DNA of 37,241 bases from Opitutia bacterium (lineage in GTDB: Bacteria; Verrucomicrobiota; Verrucomicrobiia; Opitutales; Opitutaceae): contig JACPIS010000040.1 of the NCBI GenBank assembly GCA_016187925.1, positions 1 through 37,241 on the forward strand. Direction: 5' to 3'. The translations under genes were made by a program, and so were the position numbers. A model generated the notes under the pieces. It saw nothing but the letters and a program-made list of their open reading frames with translations. It ran no database searches and was not told the DNA's origin. This document shows, in pieces, positions 36,929 through 37,241 of the stretch (its first letter is position 1; each line of letters opens with the position of its first letter).

Positions 36929-37014
36929 CGCCCGGGGCCTGTTACCCGGGCGAATCCTATTGAATCGCATTCACGCCAGACCGCGAGGACGGATACCGCG
37001 CGTTTCTTGCCCAA
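36929..37014 (-). promoter_or_regulatory. Hairpin and shared motifs upstream of the PRTase gene
   Basis: A perfect 8-bp hairpin (CGCCCGGG, 36929-36936, with 36945-36952, 8-nt loop) partly covers the shared motif ATTCGCCCGGGTAAC (minus strand, 36955-36941). The second shared motif TTGGGCAAGAA is at 37014-37004. The rest of the 269-bp gap to the next gene at 37075 has no other feature I could support. Confidence 0.45.
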
Positions 37015-37074
37015 GGTTACCCGCGCCGGGGTGAAAAAAGTCGACTCGACGAGCGAGTCACGGATGATGACGGC

Positions 37075-37241
37075 ATGCTCTCCGCGATGCCCCGCGCGCG
37101 CCTGTTGGCCGTCCTGAGCGCGGCCTTGGCGGTGGTCATCGGCTTGTCGGCGTGGGGGATGCATTACCCGCAGGACTGGTGGCTGGAGAACATTTGCGTG
37201 GCGCTGGGCCTCGTCTACCTCGCGGCCACGGCGCGCGGCTG
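37075..37241 (+). CDS. DUF2238/YjdF-like membrane protein, N-terminal part (runs out of window)
   Basis: The frame is open from the ATG at 37075 to the window edge (55 complete codons and a partial one). A first membrane helix (LLAVLSAALAVVIGLSAWGM) is followed by HYPQDWWLENICVALGLVYLAATARG. This helix-DWxLEN-helix pattern is the opening of the DUF2238/YjdF family of inner-membrane proteins of unknown function. An ATG at 37087 in the same frame is an alternative start. Only the first quarter of a typical 200-residue protein is visible, so the assignment is tentative. It is divergent from the PRTase gene. Confidence 0.6.
   Translation, partial: MLSAMPRARLLAVLSAALAVVIGLSAWGMHYPQDWWLENICVALGLVYLAATARG

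Overview
The window is high-GC bacterial DNA. Gene content and style suggest a verrucomicrobial (Opitutaceae-like) chromosome: very GC-rich codon use, weak or absent Shine-Dalgarno sites before many genes, a KorAB oxidoreductase, a duplicated orphan permease, WYL/VOC detoxification genes and a pilin-assembly operon. This taxonomic call is inference from style and recall; no 16S or other marker gene is present.

Layout. (1) 1-6830: the 3' two thirds of pyruvate phosphate dikinase (ppdK) with its terminator, then a TetR-controlled ABC exporter cassette (regulator, ATPase, FtsX-type permease, DUF2141 protein). Degenerate copies of the ppdK 3' end lie on both sides of this cassette. (2) 6831-12040: a MarR regulator coupled to an unusual 4Fe-4S/SCP2 fusion protein, an exported alpha/beta hydrolase, a lone CheX-type phosphatase and an Uup-like ABC-F ATPase. 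(3) about 12170-14050: a visibly AT-richer block of small unrecognised genes (zinc-finger-like, exported coiled-coil and membrane proteins), probably acquired. (4) 14106-16979: korAB, which with PPDK points to ferredoxin-linked pyruvate/2-oxoglutarate metabolism. (5) 17042-20966: an orphan MacB/FtsX-type permease, an adenylate kinase with a zinc-type lid and an N-terminal extension, and a VOC dioxygenase-like gene behind a clean palindrome. (6) 20914-23872, minus strand: a co-directional detoxification-like run (WYL regulator, VOC, SRPBCC, rhodanese-like, DHFR/RibD-like). (7) 24057-28489: a tripartite exporter (ATPase, FtsX permease, HlyD-type fusion protein). (8) 28659-35957, minus strand: a nine-gene tightly packed operon in which a cysteine-rich PAS histidine kinase and a receiver-only response regulator head a pilin-assembly module (PilB/GspE ATPase, three or four pilin-like proteins, a membrane protein and a small protein). 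(9) 36146-37241: a phosphoribosyltransferase and the start of a membrane protein.

Regulation can be read in several places: palindromes stand in front of the TetR cassette, the MarR gene and both VOC genes, and rho-independent terminators follow ppdK, the ppdK remnant and korB. I saw no tRNA, rRNA, CRISPR array, transposase or integrase. The most unusual items are the ppdK 3'-end remnants around an exporter cassette, the kinase-led pilin operon, the 4Fe-4S/SCP2 fusion, the AT-rich block, and a paired motif shared by the upstream regions of the kinase operon and the phosphoribosyltransferase gene.
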